64,000 nt of DNA from Ensifer adhaerens (GCA_900215285.1 OCMG01000004.1:744001-808000), one strand, 5' to 3'; shown: positions 16,573-25,763, numbered from the stretch's first letter. Numbers and translations: made by a program. Notes: a model not told the origin generated them from the sequence alone.

Positions 16573-17849
16573 GCCAGGTAATGGACAACGTGAAGGCTGC
16601 TTGCACGCGCGGCGTCGTCCTCGCGCCAGTGGCCGCCTTGCTGTTGAGCGTCGCCATCTTGCTGCTCGGCAACGGGCTGCTGGGCACGCTTTTGATCGTC
16701 AGAGCTGGTCAGGAGGGCTTCTCGGCCGCCGCGATCAGCGCGATGATGTCGTTCTACTTCGCAGGCTTCACGATTGGCGCGCTGGTTTTGCCTCGCATCA
16801 TTGTGTCGGTGGGACACGTACGGACCTTCGCCGGCTTTGCGGCGATCGCATCGATGACCGCTCTTCTCCATGTAGCGTTCGTAGATTCGGTAGCTTGGAT
16901 GCCGCTTCGGCTCATTACCGGCTTCGCTTATGCCGGCATGATCCTCGCGACGGAAAGCTGGCTCAATGCCCACGCAGTTCAATCCACACGCGGTCAGCTT
17001 TTGTCGATTTTCGGCGTTGTATCGATGGGTTCTTGGGCGACCGGACAGGCGCTCCTCAACATCGCTCCACCCGCTGATGTTACACTTTTCCTCATCGTCT
17101 CGCTGCTGATATCCGCCGCAGTGGTTCCGATCACTCTACTTCCCAGTCATCCGCCGGCCGACGTACGGCACGAGTCGGTCGCATTCAGGGATCTCTTTTC
17201 TGCTTCGCCCTTGGCGTCGATCGGCGTCTTCTTGGCCGGTCTGGCCATAGGCGGCTTCTGGGGGATGGGGCCCAATTTTGCGCAAAGGATCGGTCTCGAC
17301 GTCGCCGGCATCTCCGCCTTCATGGCCGCGGTTCTCGGAGGAACGCTTGCATTGCAATGGCCGCTCGGTTGGCTCTCCGATCGGGTGTCCAGGAACTTGG
17401 TTATCGCCGGAGCTGCGCTGGCATCCGCCGTGGCAGCCATCGGCGTGTCGTTGGCGGCAGACGCCCCTTTGCCCGCCCTACTTGCGGCGGGAGCGCTCTT
17501 CGGCGGGTTCGGCATCCCGATCTACTCGCTGTGTCTCGCGGCCGCGAACGACGATCTTCCTCCAGGGCGGCTGCTCGGCACCGCGCGAGGGCTTTTGCTG
17601 CTCAACGGGATCGGAACGGCGGCCGGACCACTTTTCGGGGGAGTCGTGATGGATCGTGTCGGGCCCGGCGGGCTGTTCGTCTACGCTGCTGTCCTGCTGA
17701 CCATGCTAGCGGTGTTGGCGGGCCTACGCGGTCGCTCTCGCTCCGCAATCGAGGTAAAGGCGACACGTTGTCCGAGTACGCCGATGATCACTGCCTCTCT
17801 CGACGCGATGATACGAACCCAGGACGAGCCGCAGAGCGTTCGGAACTAG
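16569..17849 (+). CDS. MFS transporter, YcaD-like
   Basis: A 426-residue protein with about 12 hydrophobic segments and the loop 2-3 region typical of the major facilitator superfamily. A WLSDRVSRN motif near residue 262 marks the second half. The overall pattern (ATESWLNAHA near residue 130) resembles the YcaD/UMF-type subgroup, whose substrates are poorly known. It overlaps the DM13 gene by four bases (ATGA), so the two are translated together. The C-terminal tail beyond residue ~395 is hydrophilic. Substrate cannot be predicted; an export role in the redoxin-DM13 unit is a guess. Confidence 0.83.
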   Translation: MSQVMDNVKAACTRGVVLAPVAALLLSVAILLLGNGLLGTLLIVRAGQEGFSAAAISAMMSFYFAGFTIGALVLPRIIVSVGHVRTFAGFAAIASMTALLHVAFVDSVAWMPLRLITGFAYAGMILATESWLNAHAVQSTRGQLLSIFGVVSMGSWATGQALLNIAPPADVTLFLIVSLLISAAVVPITLLPSHPPADVRHESVAFRDLFSASPLASIGVFLAGLAIGGFWGMGPNFAQRIGLDVAGISAFMAAVLGGTLALQWPLGWLSDRVSRNLVIAGAALASAVAAIGVSLAADAPLPALLAAGALFGGFGIPIYSLCLAAANDDLPPGRLLGTARGLLLLNGIGTAAGPLFGGVVMDRVGPGGLFVYAAVLLTMLAVLAGLRGRSRSAIEVKATRCPSTPMITASLDAMIRTQDEPQSVRN

Positions 17850-17874
17850 CGCTGCGGCTCCTGGCGACCGTTTG

Positions 17875-18324
17875 CTATGAGACGGCTTCGACCTTCAGCT
17901 CTCGGCCGTTGAATTGAACGGTCTCGCCGGCCCGAGCCCCGTCGATTGCCTCGAAGATCGGCGCCAGCGTCGATATGCCCATAAGCTCGCGCCCATGGCA
18001 GACGAACTTGTCCGTTGAGACCGCGACGACGAAGTAGCGACCCGACAACTTGATGACCGCACCTTCTGCAACCGTCGTCTTGGGTCCGAAGTCGATCGTT
18101 CTCAGCTTGTCGAGCTTGTCAGCGTAATCGTCTAGCGTATCGTCGAGCGCCTCGGCGAAGTCGCTCGCGACCTCGGCTTGTGCCTGTTCGTCGTTCTCGA
18201 TCGGCTCGCTCCGATCCAAGCGAGCGGTGGAAACATAATCGAGATACTTGTCGCGAGCACTCTGAAGAGCAGCGGTCTCCAACGACAGCATCGTTTCCCG
18301 GATGTGATCCTTATTCCAATCCAT
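17875..18324 (-). CDS. GreA/GreB C-terminal-like protein
   Basis: A 149-residue protein with an N-terminal acidic coiled-coil-like helical half (residues 1-80, rich in Asp and Glu). The C-terminal beta-domain resembles the FKBP-like part of transcript-cleavage factors GreA/GreB (VAEGAVIKLSGRYFVVAVS ... ISTLAPIFEAIDGARAGETVQFNGRELKVE). Proteins of this layout may bind the RNA polymerase secondary channel; whether it stimulates cleavage or acts like an anti-Gre or Rnk factor cannot be told. ATG 18324 is the only start fitting the domain layout. It follows the 190-residue hypothetical gene on the same strand after an 86-base gap. Confidence 0.65.
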   Translation of the reverse strand: MDWNKDHIRETMLSLETAALQSARDKYLDYVSTARLDRSEPIENDEQAQAEVASDFAEALDDTLDDYADKLDKLRTIDFGPKTTVAEGAVIKLSGRYFVVAVSTDKFVCHGRELMGISTLAPIFEAIDGARAGETVQFNGRELKVEAVS

Positions 18325-18410
18325 CTGCACCTCGTAGCATTGCAATTTGAAATGATTGGCTGTTCGATCGGCGCAAGCCTTTGGAAGGCCGCGTTCCGCA
18401 GCCAGCGCCG

Positions 18411-18983
18411 TCATTCGTCGACGATGACGTCTTCCCCCTGGTAGGGGATCCTGATCAGCCGAGGATCCCGAATGATGCTGGTCACGAGCCATACATACGT
18501 CTGTTCTGCGGTATCGAAGCCGAGAATGCTGAATGCGCCGCCGAACGGGCATGCCGGAAAGTCGGGGAAGCCTTCTCGAAGGACGTAGCGCTCGGGTTCG
18601 CGATCGAACTCGGCCTTATAGACCTTCCGAAGCCCATGCTTGCTCGGGACGTCTTGATCGCCCGCAGGCGCAGTTTCACGATGTTCCACGAGGCGCTCAG
18701 AGAGATCGCGGTGGCAGATCTCGTCGAACACGTCGAAGGCATCGATCAGCAGACCTTTATGCTCGGTCGCGGGATCGGTGATCGCGTAGATGTTCGAAGC
18801 ATCTTCGGCACCGTCCCCGCTTTCGAGACGCAATGCCGCGTCGACACGAATGCTGCATGGATCGAGCGTTGATCCGAGTTCCAGATCGACGAGAGCGCCG
18901 TCCTTCACGCGGTACTCGCGGTCATAGCCCTTGGCGACGAAGGACTGCACTGCTTCTAAAACGTCGGTCACTTGAGCTGTCAT
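18411..18983 (-). CDS. Conserved hypothetical protein
   Basis: A 190-residue acidic soluble protein that I do not firmly recognise. The first ~95 residues (TDVLEAVQSFVAKGYDREYRV, later GLLIDAFDVFDEI) resemble small proteins often called phosphoribosylpyrophosphate synthetase-like in alphaproteobacteria, although no PRPP-binding motif is visible. The second half has few landmarks besides a PACPFGG segment. ATG 18983 is used; the codon before it is TTG. It lies between corA and the Gre-like gene on the minus strand, perhaps in one transcript with corA. Confidence 0.6.
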   Translation of the reverse strand: MTAQVTDVLEAVQSFVAKGYDREYRVKDGALVDLELGSTLDPCSIRVDAALRLESGDGAEDASNIYAITDPATEHKGLLIDAFDVFDEICHRDLSERLVEHRETAPAGDQDVPSKHGLRKVYKAEFDREPERYVLREGFPDFPACPFGGAFSILGFDTAEQTYVWLVTSIIRDPRLIRIPYQGEDVIVDE

Positions 18984-19077
18984 CAATGCACCTTGAATTC
19001 GCGTTGGGACGGAAAGACGCAGATGGAAAGCGCGTCATGACCTCCCGAGTCATTGGAACTCGTCTCGCGCGCAGCTC

Positions 19078-20046
19078 TCATAGCCACTTTGCCATCTTGA
19101 ACCGGATAAAGAGGAAGAGGCAGAACATCAGCATGACACCGAGCACGACGAAGTAGCCGTAAGCCGTGTTCAGTTCCGGCATATTCTTGAAGTTCATGCC
19201 GTATATGCCTGCAATCGCTGTCGGCACGGCGAGGATCGCGGCCCATGCCGCGAGTTGGCGGGTGACGACCCCGATTCTTTGCGCTTCTAGAAGGCTGCTG
19301 AACTCGAAAACGGTGGATAGCACCTGCAGGAGGCCATCGACCATGGACTGGACACGATCAACATGGTCCGCAACGTCGTTGAAGTAGGGCCGCACCTCAG
19401 CGCTGATACAGGGAAAGTGTCCGCGCACGAGCTTGCGCACCAGTTCGGCCATCGCGCCAAGGGTGCGCTGGAAGCGCGTCAGCTCGCATCTCAGGCCGAA
19501 GATGCGAGCAACGTCCTCTCGCCCAAGGAAGTCGTCGAGCGACCGCCTCTCCATCGCAAGTACGTCATCCTCGATCATTTCGAAGATGGGCAGATACTGA
19601 TCCACGATCCGGTGAAGGATCGCGTGGAGGACGTAATCGACGCCCTTTCCGAACTGGGCGGGCGACCGCTCGAGTTGCTCTCGAAGGTTGCCCAATGCCC
19701 CAGCGTTGCCGTGACGAACAGTGATAAGATGGTTATGGCCAGTAAAGATCGCCGTCTTGCCGTAACGTATGCGGTCCCCGACCAGCTCAGCTGTCTGGGC
19801 GACGACGTAAAGCTCGCCGTTATAAACTTCGAGCTTCGGCGGGCATATCGGGTGCATCGCGTTGTCGATCGCTAAAGGATGCAGATTATAGGTCGCCTGA
19901 AGCGCCCTCAGTTCGTTGACCGAAGGCTCGCTGAGCCCAATCCAGCAAAAGCCCGAACGGTTCTTGTCGAGCTCGACGCGTTCGTCGATAGCAACTTCTC
20001 GGATACGCCGACCCTCGTTGTAGTAATATGCAGCGATGACACTCAT
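19078..20046 (-). CDS. corA: CorA-family divalent metal transporter
   Basis: A 322-residue CorA-type channel. It has a large N-terminal cytoplasmic alpha/beta and helical domain, then two C-terminal transmembrane helices with the selectivity motif YGMNF near residue 285. After it comes NMPELNTAYGY, the periplasmic loop. The final residues RFKMAKWL form the usual basic tail. It should mediate Mg2+ (or Co2+/Zn2+) flux. Its ATG overlaps the stop of the glutathione S-transferase gene (20043-20046), so expression is coupled to that detoxification gene. Confidence 0.9.
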   Translation of the reverse strand: MSVIAAYYYNEGRRIREVAIDERVELDKNRSGFCWIGLSEPSVNELRALQATYNLHPLAIDNAMHPICPPKLEVYNGELYVVAQTAELVGDRIRYGKTAIFTGHNHLITVRHGNAGALGNLREQLERSPAQFGKGVDYVLHAILHRIVDQYLPIFEMIEDDVLAMERRSLDDFLGREDVARIFGLRCELTRFQRTLGAMAELVRKLVRGHFPCISAEVRPYFNDVADHVDRVQSMVDGLLQVLSTVFEFSSLLEAQRIGVVTRQLAAWAAILAVPTAIAGIYGMNFKNMPELNTAYGYFVVLGVMLMFCLFLFIRFKMAKWL

Positions 20047-20747
20047 GCTGATCTCGCCGGAATGAGCAGCCCACGTTGGACTGCTGGGCGCGCAAGGCCG
20101 CGATCCAGCCACGCTCGGACATTCGAATGTTCGCTAAACCGCAGTAGGTCGCCGGCGTCGTAGGTGCCAACCAAGGCGTTGACCCAACCGAGGGTCGCAA
20201 TGTCAGCAATGGAGTAGTCGTCAACGATCCAGCTGCGCCCGTCCAACTGGCGATCCAAGACGCCTAGGAGACGTCTGGACTCGTCGGCGAACCGCTGCTG
20301 AGGCCGCTTATCCTCGTAGTCCTTGCCGCCCCAACGCAAGAAAAAGCCGAGTTGACCGAACATCGGGCCAATCGCCGACATCTGGAAGAATACCCAGCTT
20401 AGCGCCTCGTAGCGCTTGGCTGATGCTCTCGGGACGAGCTGGTCGGCCTTCTCCGCCAAATAAACGAGGATCGCACCGGATTCCCAAACGCCGAGCGGCT
20501 TACCGTCCGGGCCCACTGGGTCGATGATCGCTGGTATGCGGCCATTCGGGTTCAATGAAACGAAGGCCGGATCTTTGCTTTCGTTCTCAGAGATGTCGAT
20601 AAAGTGCGGCTCGTACGGCAGGCCGATCTCCTCGAGCATGATCGAGACCTTGACGCCGTTGGGCGTGGGCGCGGCGTAGAGCTGCAGGAGGTCGGGGTTG
20701 GATGCCGGCCAGCGTTGTGTGATCGGAAACGATGAAAGGTCTGGCAT
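20043..20747 (-). CDS. Glutathione S-transferase, Nu/YghU-YfcG-like
   Basis: A 234-residue GST. The N-terminal thioredoxin-like domain has TPNGVKVSIMLEEIGLPYE (glutathione site with the T-P-N motif of Nu-class enzymes, which carry disulfide-bond reductase activity) and NPNGRIPAI with the cis-Pro. ESGAILVYLAEK contacts the glutathione glutamyl group. The helical domain follows from residue ~95. Nu-class members reduce organic peroxides and mixed disulfides, in keeping with the cargo. It starts an operon with corA. Confidence 0.9.
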   Translation of the reverse strand: MPDLSSFPITQRWPASNPDLLQLYAAPTPNGVKVSIMLEEIGLPYEPHFIDISENESKDPAFVSLNPNGRIPAIIDPVGPDGKPLGVWESGAILVYLAEKADQLVPRASAKRYEALSWVFFQMSAIGPMFGQLGFFLRWGGKDYEDKRPQQRFADESRRLLGVLDRQLDGRSWIVDDYSIADIATLGWVNALVGTYDAGDLLRFSEHSNVRAWLDRGLARPAVQRGLLIPARSA

Positions 20748-20882
20748 GACGTGGCGATCCTAACAACTTGATGGCTGAGGAGCGGTATGACCGCTGGATT
20801 AGCTGGGTTTCGGACCCGCACCATCAGTGGATGCGGGACCGATGGTGCGACCCAGGGGGCTCAGCCGCAATTGTCGCTGCAG

Positions 20883-21422
20883 CTATTCCGCTGCCGCGCC
20901 GGCCTCAGCCTGGGTGTCGCCAGCGTCTTGACGCTTCGGGAGCACCCAGTTAGCGCGCGGGAAATGACAGGTGTATCCGCCCGGCCGCTTCTCCAGATAA
21001 TCCTGGTGCTCCGGCTCGGCTTCCCAGAAGTCACCCACGGGCTCGACTTCGGTGACGACCTTGCCGTCCCATAGTCCGGACGCGTCGACATCGGCGATCG
21101 TGTCCTCGGCGACGCGCTTCTGCTCCTCGTCGACGTAATAGATGCCTGACCGATAGGAGAGGCCGCGGTCGTTGCCTTGGCGGTTCTTTGTCGTCGGATC
21201 GTGGATCTGGAAGAAGTATTCCAGGATATTGCGGTAGCTCGTCACTGCCGGGTCGAAGGTAATCTCGATTCCCTCTGCATGTGTGCCATGGTTGCGGTAG
21301 GTGGCGTTCGGCACGTCGCCGCCGGTGTAGCCGACGCGGGTCGAGACGACACCGGGTTGCTTGCGGATCAAATCCTGCATTCCCCAGAAGCACCCGCCTG
21401 CGAGAACAGCGCGCTGATGCAT
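20883..21422 (-). CDS. msrA: Peptide-methionine (S)-S-oxide reductase MsrA
   Basis: A 179-residue canonical MsrA with active site GGCFWGM (Cys11), the TRVGYTGG segment near 29, and [12 protein letters not shown] giving the Glu and Asp environment. FFQIHDPTT near residue 70 and a C-terminal PGGYTCHF with a resolving Cys are also present. It repairs S-methionine sulfoxide in proteins with thioredoxin. It begins one base after the msrB stop codon, so msrB-msrA form a two-gene operon covering both sulfoxide epimers. This is the second of three MsrA copies in the window. Confidence 0.94.
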   Translation of the reverse strand: MHQRAVLAGGCFWGMQDLIRKQPGVVSTRVGYTGGDVPNATYRNHGTHAEGIEITFDPAVTSYRNILEYFFQIHDPTTKNRQGNDRGLSYRSGIYYVDEEQKRVAEDTIADVDASGLWDGKVVTEVEPVGDFWEAEPEHQDYLEKRPGGYTCHFPRANWVLPKRQDAGDTQAEAGAAAE

Positions 21423-21423
21423 G

Positions 21424-21867
21424 TTAGGCCTCCTCTACCTGATCGAGATACTCTGCGTACCCTTCGGCTTCCATCTCATCGCGCGGGATGAAACGAAGCG
21501 AAGCCGAGTTGATGCAGTAGCGCAGGCCACCGCGGTCGGACGGTCCGTCTGGAAACACGTGTCCGAGATGGCTGTCGCCGTGCACGGACCGAACTTCCGT
21601 CCGGACCATTCCGTGTGAGCTGTCTCGAATTTCGTTTACGTGTGCGGGGACGATCGGCTTGGTGAAACTCGGCCAGCCTGTTCCCGACTCAAACTTGTCC
21701 GTCGACGCGAACAACGGCTCGCCGGACACGACGTCGACGTAGATGCCTGGCTCCTTGTTGTCGTTGTATTCACCGGTGAAGGGCCTCTCGGTTCCGTCCT
21801 GCTGGGTGACCCGGCGTTGTTCCGGGGTCAGACGCTCAATCGCTTCCTGCGACTTTTCAAACTTCAT
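21424..21867 (-). CDS. msrB: Peptide-methionine (R)-S-oxide reductase MsrB
   Basis: A 147-residue MsrB reducing the R-epimer of methionine sulfoxide. The catalytic Cys lies in [12 protein letters not shown] near residue 120, with the substrate motif [10 protein letters not shown] near 60 and the [10 protein letters not shown] loop near 98. The zinc-binding CxxC pairs of many MsrB proteins are absent ([11 protein letters not shown] has no Cys), placing it in the zinc-free class. ATG 21867 has a GGAGA site on the minus strand. The ATAGTTTC-type motif at 21982-21992 lies ~120 bases upstream, the same distance as its copy before dps. Confidence 0.94.
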   Translation of the reverse strand: MKFEKSQEAIERLTPEQRRVTQQDGTERPFTGEYNDNKEPGIYVDVVSGEPLFASTDKFESGTGWPSFTKPIVPAHVNEIRDSSHGMVRTEVRSVHGDSHLGHVFPDGPSDRGGLRYCINSASLRFIPRDEMEAEGYAEYLDQVEEA

Positions 21868-21981
21868 GGTGGGTCTCCAATACTTAGTTAGAGGGCCAGG
21901 CACACTACGTTCATTTTCTCATGTCGATGCTGACATCAACTATCGCAGTGGCCCCAATATTAATCCAATACGTCGTGCGCA

Positions 21982-21992
21982 TAGTTTCTATA
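21982..21992. promoter_or_regulatory. ATAGTTTC-type operator candidate upstream of msrB
   Basis: ATAGTTTCTAT is an interrupted palindrome (ATAG-TTT-CTAT) sharing its core with the elements before dps and the molybdopterin oxidoreductase operon. It lies between the msrB start (21867) and the 3' end of a LysR gene (22017). The match is shorter than at the other two sites. Confidence 0.35.
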
Positions 21993-22016
21993 CCGCTCAT
22001 GTCTTTTGCTCCGCGG

Positions 22017-22892
22017 TCAGCTCCAGTCGTAACGGGCTGCAAGCTGAGCGATTTTTCGTATCTCGACCGGTGCCGTAGATCCGGACACGGTGGCAATCAC
22101 GATCTCACGCTCCAACGCGAAGCCCTCGATCGGCCTGGTGACTAGGCCGTGGGTGGTGGCCGAGCGTTCGGGCAAAATGCATACCCCCCGACCTTCGGCG
22201 ACCACGCGCTGCACCCAGTCGTCTCGATCTGAGCGAAAGCGAGGGCGCATCCGCACCTCTCGACGCGCGAAGTGCTCGAAGATTTGGTCGCGGCACTCGC
22301 ATTTCAGTCGATCTACGAACGGGAAAGAGAGCAGGTCTTCGCCACGAACGACTTCGGACGCCGCTAAGGGGTGATCTGCAGCGCAGCCGAGCACGAAACG
22401 CTCCTGGAAGAGAGGACGCACATCAAGTTTACGATCCGGCCTGGATTCGCGAGGCAGGATGCACGCGTGATATTTGCCTGAGAGCACCTCCGACGTGTCC
22501 TCGCTCGACTGGAGCGAGTGCAGTTTGATCTCAATGGACGGCACCTCTTCCAGGGCGCTCTCGAAAAAGGCTGTGAAGGCCCTCGGGCCGACGCTGGAGG
22601 CGACAGCAACATCGAGAACGCGATGCCGCCCCATTGCCCAGTTTTCCGAGTGATGTCTTACGCTCTTCATCGCGACCAGCATCCGGCGGAATTCCAACTC
22701 GACGTCCTGACCCAGGCTCGTCAGCCGGCTGTTCTTCCCGTCACGATAGATGAGCGGTCCACCGAGTTCCTCCTCCAGGCGGCGGATCGCTCGGGTCAGG
22801 CTTGGTTGTGAGACACCACTGAGCCGAGCAGCCGAAGTGAAATTCAGCGTCTCGGCCAAGTTGATGAAATAGCTGACCTGATTGAGTTCCAT
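22017..22892 (-). CDS. LysR-type transcriptional regulator 1
   Basis: A 291-residue LysR protein. The winged helix-turn-helix occupies residues 1-60 (MELNQVSYFINLAETLNFTSAARLSGVSQPSLTRAIRRLEEELG), followed by a periplasmic-binding-like effector domain. The effector domain contains cysteines (FVLGCAADHP, RLKCECRDQ) that could sense oxidation, but no OxyR-type pair is evident. ATG 22892 is the only start that keeps the usual short N-terminus. It is divergent from the osmC fusion gene, and both TATGCG operator copies lie in the intergenic space, so it may be co-regulated by them. Confidence 0.9.
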   Translation of the reverse strand: MELNQVSYFINLAETLNFTSAARLSGVSQPSLTRAIRRLEEELGGPLIYRDGKNSRLTSLGQDVELEFRRMLVAMKSVRHHSENWAMGRHRVLDVAVASSVGPRAFTAFFESALEEVPSIEIKLHSLQSSEDTSEVLSGKYHACILPRESRPDRKLDVRPLFQERFVLGCAADHPLAASEVVRGEDLLSFPFVDRLKCECRDQIFEHFARREVRMRPRFRSDRDDWVQRVVAEGRGVCILPERSATTHGLVTRPIEGFALEREIVIATVSGSTAPVEIRKIAQLAARYDWS

Positions 22893-22956
22893 AGCCCTTT
22901 GGCCTGCGCCTGACGAATGCCACCCCAGTGGGCCAATCTGACTATGGCCACAGAAG

Positions 22957-22975
22957 TATGCGTGACGCATATAAT
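22957..22975 (+). promoter_or_regulatory. Palindromic operator with overlapping -10 (distal osmC promoter)
   Basis: TATGCGTGACGCATA (22957-22971) is a near-perfect dyad that runs directly into TATAAT (22970-22975), a consensus -10 on the plus strand. A second copy follows exactly 40 bases later. A repressor bound here would occlude RNA polymerase at the osmC-msrA-ZIP promoter. The same arrangement occurs upstream of both marR genes and gap. Confidence 0.65.
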
Positions 22976-22996
22976 AGTGGTTTAGGGGCTTGTCTA

Positions 22997-23015
22997 TATG
23001 CGCCACGCATATAAA
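22997..23015 (+). promoter_or_regulatory. Palindromic operator with overlapping -10 (proximal osmC promoter)
   Basis: TATGCGCCACGCATA (22997-23011) overlaps TATAAA (23010-23015). It is spaced 40 bases (about four helical turns) from the upstream copy, allowing two repressor dimers on one DNA face. It lies ~100 bases before the osmC fusion start at 23114. Confidence 0.62.
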
Positions 23016-23113
23016 AAGAATGCCTTGGCGGTTATCTCGGGTCGATGGTGCTCCGGGTCAGGTTCGAAAGGTGTCGGTGCACCTGCCAAGCCGCCGTTGG
23101 AGGCTCGAAGCAT

Positions 23114-24340
23114 ATGGCAGGAACACGGTTCAAGTTTGCCGGGGGAGCGGCGGCTGAGCTAACCGGGCACCTGGAGGCGCCGGAAGGCACTCCTCGCGGC
23201 TGGGCAATTTTCGCCCATTGTTTCACTTGCGGGAAGGACAGCCGCGCCGCCGTCCACATCGCACGCGCGCTCTCGCGGGCTGGTATCGGCGTCTTGCGGT
23301 TCGACTTCGCCGGCACAGGACTCACGAGTGCCGCAGAAGAAGAGGTAAGCTTCGCTTCTGACGTCGACGATCTGAGGGCAGCCGCGAAAGCCATGGCGGC
23401 TGCCGGTATGCCACCCGCCCTCCTTGTCGGGCACAGCCTGGGTGGCACGGCAGCGATCGTAGCCGCCGCCGAGCTGCCGGATGTCGCAGCGGTGGTGACG
23501 ATCGGTGCGCCGGCCGACCTTCACCATATCTTGCGCGTTTTCCGGCCTGGCGACCTCGACGCGATAGCGAGCGAGGGCGAGGCCTCTGTGGAGATCGCTG
23601 GCAGGCCGTTCCTCATCCGCCGCACCTTCCTGGAAACGGTAGAGCGAGCCGACATCGAGAAATCCATCGCCGCGCTTCGACGTCCGGTGCTGGTCATGCA
23701 TTCGCCAGTGGACCAAGTCGTGGGCATCGAGCATGCCTCGCGCATCTTCGTCGCGTCACGACATCCTAAGAGCTTTGTCTCCCTCGACACGGCGGATCAC
23801 CTTCTCACCGACGTCGAAGATGCGAACTACGCCTCAGCTATGGTCGCCGCGTGGGCCAGCCGCTTTCTTCCGCCGCTTGCGGCGGATCTTCCGCAGGTCG
23901 AGGCGGCGAAAGGTGTCGTTGCGTCGGAGACGCTCGCGGGGAAGTTCCAGCTCACGGTGCGCAGTGGCGAGCACACTCTGTTCGCCGACGAGCCGGAATC
24001 GGTCGGAGGTCTTGGGAGCGGCTTGTCTCCCTACGAACTGGTGTCTGCCGGGCTAGCTGCCTGCACGGTGATGACGATGCGCCTTTACGCCAACCGCAAG
24101 GGCTTCCCGCTCGAAAGAGCGACGACGACCGTGCGGCACGAGAAGGTGGCGGACATGATGCCGCCTGACCGCTTCACACGCACCATCGTTCTTGATGGGC
24201 CGCTCAGCGATGATCAACGCGCGCGCATTCTCGAGATCGCGGATCGGTGTCCCGTCGACCTGACGCTCGTCCGGGGTTCTGATGTGCGGACCGAGCTTTC
24301 GAGCGGCGGTCAGCCTGCAGGTGCGGCGTCGTCGAGCTGA
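23114..24340 (+). CDS. Alpha/beta hydrolase-OsmC fusion protein
   Basis: A 408-residue two-domain protein. Residues 1-255 are an alpha/beta hydrolase with nucleophile elbow GHSLGGTAA (Ser ~108), an acid in HSPVDQVVG and His in TADHLLTD. Residues ~270-400 are an OsmC/Ohr-type domain with [21 protein letters not shown] (first redox Cys) and [12 protein letters not shown] (second redox Cys). OsmC domains reduce organic hydroperoxides. Such fusions are known in proteobacteria; the hydrolase may release an oxidised acyl or ester substrate for the peroxidase. Two TATGCG operators precede it, and msrA and a ZIP transporter follow on the same strand. Confidence 0.92.
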   Translation: MAGTRFKFAGGAAAELTGHLEAPEGTPRGWAIFAHCFTCGKDSRAAVHIARALSRAGIGVLRFDFAGTGLTSAAEEEVSFASDVDDLRAAAKAMAAAGMPPALLVGHSLGGTAAIVAAAELPDVAAVVTIGAPADLHHILRVFRPGDLDAIASEGEASVEIAGRPFLIRRTFLETVERADIEKSIAALRRPVLVMHSPVDQVVGIEHASRIFVASRHPKSFVSLDTADHLLTDVEDANYASAMVAAWASRFLPPLAADLPQVEAAKGVVASETLAGKFQLTVRSGEHTLFADEPESVGGLGSGLSPYELVSAGLAACTVMTMRLYANRKGFPLERATTTVRHEKVADMMPPDRFTRTIVLDGPLSDDQRARILEIADRCPVDLTLVRGSDVRTELSSGGQPAGAASSS

Positions 24341-24368
24341 TTTGGTATACAGAGCTAAGGGTAAACGG

Positions 24369-24905
24369 ATGGAGAGACTGCCCGCTACAGACCAGGCGCC
24401 GGCGCGAACCGAGCGAGCGATACTCGCGGGTGGGTGTTTCTGGGGTCTCGAAGATTTGCTGCGCCGCGCGAAGGGCGTCGTGTCCACGCGTGTTGGCTAT
24501 AGCGGCGGCGAGATGCCAGATCCGACTTATTCGCGACATTATGGCCATGCGGAAGCCGTAGAGGTAACTTTCGATCCGTCGATCCTGACTTACAGATCGC
24601 TTCTTGAACTGTTCTTCCAGATTCACGACCCAACAACGTATGAACAACAGGGCAGCGATGTAGGTCCGAGCTATCGATCGGCCATTTTTTATACTTCCGC
24701 AGCGCAGATGGACATCGCGTTAGCGACGATCGCCGAGATCGAAGCGTCGGGTCGCTGGCCTGGGCCAGTCGTGTCCGAGATCAACCCGGAAGAACCTTTC
24801 TGGGAGGCTGAGCCCGAGCATCAGAAATATCTCATGCGTGAACCCGGTGGCTATAGCTGCCACTTCGCGCGACCGACCTGGCGATTGGACCGAGCGAACC
24901 GATGA
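24369..24905 (+). CDS. msrA: Peptide-methionine (S)-S-oxide reductase MsrA (third copy)
   Basis: A 178-residue MsrA with active site GGCFWGL (Cys23), [21 protein letters not shown] and FFQIHDPTT motifs and a C-terminal GGYSCHF resolving Cys. It is close to the msrA at 20883 but clearly a separate lineage (different termini and loop). It starts 28 bases after the osmC fusion stop and therefore belongs to the operon controlled by the double TATGCG operator. Confidence 0.93.
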   Translation: MERLPATDQAPARTERAILAGGCFWGLEDLLRRAKGVVSTRVGYSGGEMPDPTYSRHYGHAEAVEVTFDPSILTYRSLLELFFQIHDPTTYEQQGSDVGPSYRSAIFYTSAAQMDIALATIAEIEASGRWPGPVVSEINPEEPFWEAEPEHQKYLMREPGGYSCHFARPTWRLDRANR

Positions 24906-24981
24906 GCGAGCTTCGACTATCATCGACAATACTGCTGCAAGGGTGCTCGCGCTTTGTCGTGCTGGCAGCCGGGTCACCGTC

Positions 24982-25743
24982 ATGATGCCGGAATACGTGA
25001 TCGCCGGCTTGTGGGGCCTTTTGTCGGGGAGTGGACTTCTGGTGGGGGCGGTGCTGGCGGACGTGCTTTTCGGGCGGCTTACTCACCGCATGATCTCCGC
25101 AGTTATGGGCTTTGGTGGCGGCGTGTTGATTGCCGTTGTCGCTACCGAACTCATCGGCGATCGCGTTTCGGCCGGGATGGGCCCATTGGCGATCTTCGCG
25201 CTGCTCGCCGGAGCTGCGATCTTCAGCGGCACAAACTGGTTTCTGTCTCGCCAAGGCGCGAAGCATCGAAAGCGATGCGGTGAATGCACGGAGCAGGCCA
25301 CTGAACAGGAGCACCGTGGTAGTGGTGCCGCAATTGCGCTCGGCAGCGTTCTCGACGGAATTCCAGAGGCCCTCGTGATCGGGATGTCGGTGGCTGGTGG
25401 CGGCAGAATCAGCCTGGCCGTCGTGGCAGGCTTCTTTCTCGCTAATGTGCCGCAGGGCCTATCGAGCACTTCAGGGATGAAGGTTGCGGGCCGACCTCGA
25501 AGCTATATCTACGCGGTCTGGGTCGGCATTCCCCTACTCGTTTGCGTTGCCGCCGGTGTGGGAAATCTGCTCCTCGGTTCGGCATCAACTCAGGCGCCAG
25601 CCATCCTTTCTTTCGCGGCCGGCGCCGTCATCGCGATGCTGGCAGAAGCTATGATACCCGAAGCTTTCGAAAAGGCGCCGCCGTTCATAGGGCTCATCAC
25701 GGTCGTGGGATTTCTGGCGGCATATCTCATTGCTCAACACTGA
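24982..25743 (+). CDS. ZIP-family metal transporter
   Basis: A 253-residue membrane protein with about eight hydrophobic segments. The ZIP signature helix appears as LGSVLDGIPEALVIG near residue 120 (Asp and Glu where many ZIPs carry H-P-EG), and a second metal helix as IAMLAEAMIPEAFE near 220. A loop near residue 100 has CGECTEQ that could bind metal or sense redox state. Substrate is probably Zn2+, Mn2+ or Fe2+. ATG 24982 follows the msrA stop by 76 bases; longer in-frame starts overlap msrA. It is the last gene of the osmC operon and converges on marR1. Confidence 0.82.
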   Translation: MMPEYVIAGLWGLLSGSGLLVGAVLADVLFGRLTHRMISAVMGFGGGVLIAVVATELIGDRVSAGMGPLAIFALLAGAAIFSGTNWFLSRQGAKHRKRCGECTEQATEQEHRGSGAAIALGSVLDGIPEALVIGMSVAGGGRISLAVVAGFFLANVPQGLSSTSGMKVAGRPRSYIYAVWVGIPLLVCVAAGVGNLLLGSASTQAPAILSFAAGAVIAMLAEAMIPEAFEKAPPFIGLITVVGFLAAYLIAQH

Positions 25744-25763
25744 GTGATGCGATTGCGATAGTC

